A stretch of 64,000 nt of DNA from assembly GCF_001624695.1 (NCBI RefSeq), contig NZ_JSEP01000008.1:203372-267371 (forward strand), given 5' to 3'. The notes below the pieces were generated by a model. The model worked only from the letters and a program-made list of their open reading frames with translations. It did not search any database and had not been told where the DNA came from. Below are positions 63,389 to 64,000 of this stretch, piece by piece; the first letter of the stretch is position 1, and every line of letters begins with the position of its first letter. A program made the position numbers and the translations under genes. This DNA comes from Labrenzia sp. OB1 (lineage in GTDB: Bacteria; Pseudomonadota; Alphaproteobacteria; Rhizobiales; Stappiaceae).

Positions 63389-64000
63389 CTACCTACCGTC
63401 CGTCCCTGCCCCGTCCTGCGGCTGTTGCAGATCCAGATCCGTCGTCGCACCGCCGGATCGGCTGGCTTTGTGGGTGACGCCAACAATCCGATAGGTGCCG
63501 TCAACGCCCGCCCTTGTGCCGCGCAGTTGAAACAGCGCCTCGGCCTGCGCTTCAGGTGTCAGGTTCAATGTCACCCTGCCCTTGCCACCTTCCCGCTCGA
63601 TCTGCTGCTTGCGGCCCTCGGCGATTTCCCTTGCATGGTTTTCATCGCGCGCGATGGATCGCACCAGATTGACGGCCCTGGCCTTCTCTCCGGCGGCGCC
63701 GCTCTCCGTCCTGAAATCCATCGGCAGGCCTTTCTTCCGGTCGAAGTAAGGCACCGCGATTTCCTTAAAGACCGGCCGGGTCGAGACCGGCTCGATGTCC
63801 CACGAAATGAGGTCGCCGCTGCCCCCTGTGTTGAACAGGCCGGTGATTAATGGAAGGCCGAATTCCCCGCCGTGCTTGGCAAGGACCGCAATGTTTTCCC
63901 GGAGCTTGAAGGTGCCGCCGAGTTCACGCGCGAGCTTCTCGCCAAGGTGCAACAGGCTCTCGCCATCCGCTGCGATATAGTCGCGCACGATATTCCCGAG
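63389..64000 (-). CDS. Phage late control/tail protein gpD-like, C-terminal part
   Basis: The frame is open to the right edge, so only about 204 C-terminal residues are seen. IAADGESLLHLGEKLARELG, GGTFKLRENIAVLAKHGGEF and AGVDGTYRIVGVTHKASRSG match the late control protein D / contractile-injection baseplate hub family (P2 gpD, Mu gp44-like). It forms part of the tail tip. It indicates that a Myoviridae-like prophage continues beyond the window. Confidence 0.8.
   Translation of the reverse strand, partial: LGNIVRDYIAADGESLLHLGEKLARELGGTFKLRENIAVLAKHGGEFGLPLITGLFNTGGSGDLISWDIEPVSTRPVFKEIAVPYFDRKKGLPMDFRTESGAAGEKARAVNLVRSIARDENHAREIAEGRKQQIEREGGKGRVTLNLTPEAQAEALFQLRGTRAGVDGTYRIVGVTHKASRSGGATTDLDLQQPQDGAGTDGR

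Overview
The window looks like chromosome of a marine Hyphomicrobiales alphaproteobacterium, most like the Roseibium/Labrenzia (Stappiaceae) group. This is inferred from PopZ, an NDUFS4-type complex I subunit, the general amino-acid (Aap) transporter, aerobic-type CobN/CobW cobalamin genes, an iron-responsive IRO-like box and the general gene style; no phylogenetic test was possible. Coding DNA is GC-rich, with a few AT-rich intergenic islands.

Layout, left to right. (1) 1-5.7 kb: end of a DUF1284 protein, popZ, tolC, pcm, tRNA-Cys, a YbdK-type carboxylate-amine ligase. (2) 5.8-16.5 kb: cobalamin genes. Two genes run rightward (threonine-phosphate decarboxylase, cbiB-type). A leftward operon cobP-cobW-cobN-cobO-(GNAT)-(YrhK)-cobQ sits behind a cobalamin riboswitch. 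(3) 16.7-21.5 kb: tRNA-Asn, a GNAT gene, and a siderophore-type ABC importer with an IRO-like box in the divergent promoter. (4) 21.7-29.3 kb: galE, a secreted protein, then genes resembling a singlet-oxygen (RpoE/ChrR) regulon: FAD oxidoreductase, DUF1365, cyclopropane fatty acid synthase, SDR and a ChrR-like protein. ECF-type promoter-like sites are present but no sigma gene. (5) 29.5-38.3 kb: cysK, cardiolipin synthase, AlaX, then an old tandem duplication of a gfa-sseA-chemoreceptor block in which each copy has lost a different gene; both heme-globin chemoreceptors survive. (6) 38.5-50.3 kb: aapJQMP, metC, an envelope-lipid glycosylation set (LABN protein, GT2, PAP2, GT39), a metallophosphoesterase and a CAP lipoprotein.

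(7) 50.5-55.4 kb is the most unusual part: a compact, apparently minimal RiPP locus. It holds a YcaO protein, two divergently transcribed nitrile-hydratase-leader-like (NHLP) precursor peptides, a large SARP/BTAD regulator running into the second precursor gene from the other side, and a small unknown gene. No E1-like/ThiF partner, dehydrogenase, protease or exporter is seen nearby. An IS481-family element lies next to it. (8) 56.7-64 kb: tRNA-Arg, NDUFS4-like gene, small unknowns, tRNA-Pro, then the end of a leftward prophage. That end has a tail gpD-like protein, M15 endolysin, small membrane proteins and nested Rz/Rz1 spanins, with GNAT and uracil-DNA-glycosylase-like cargo genes interspersed.
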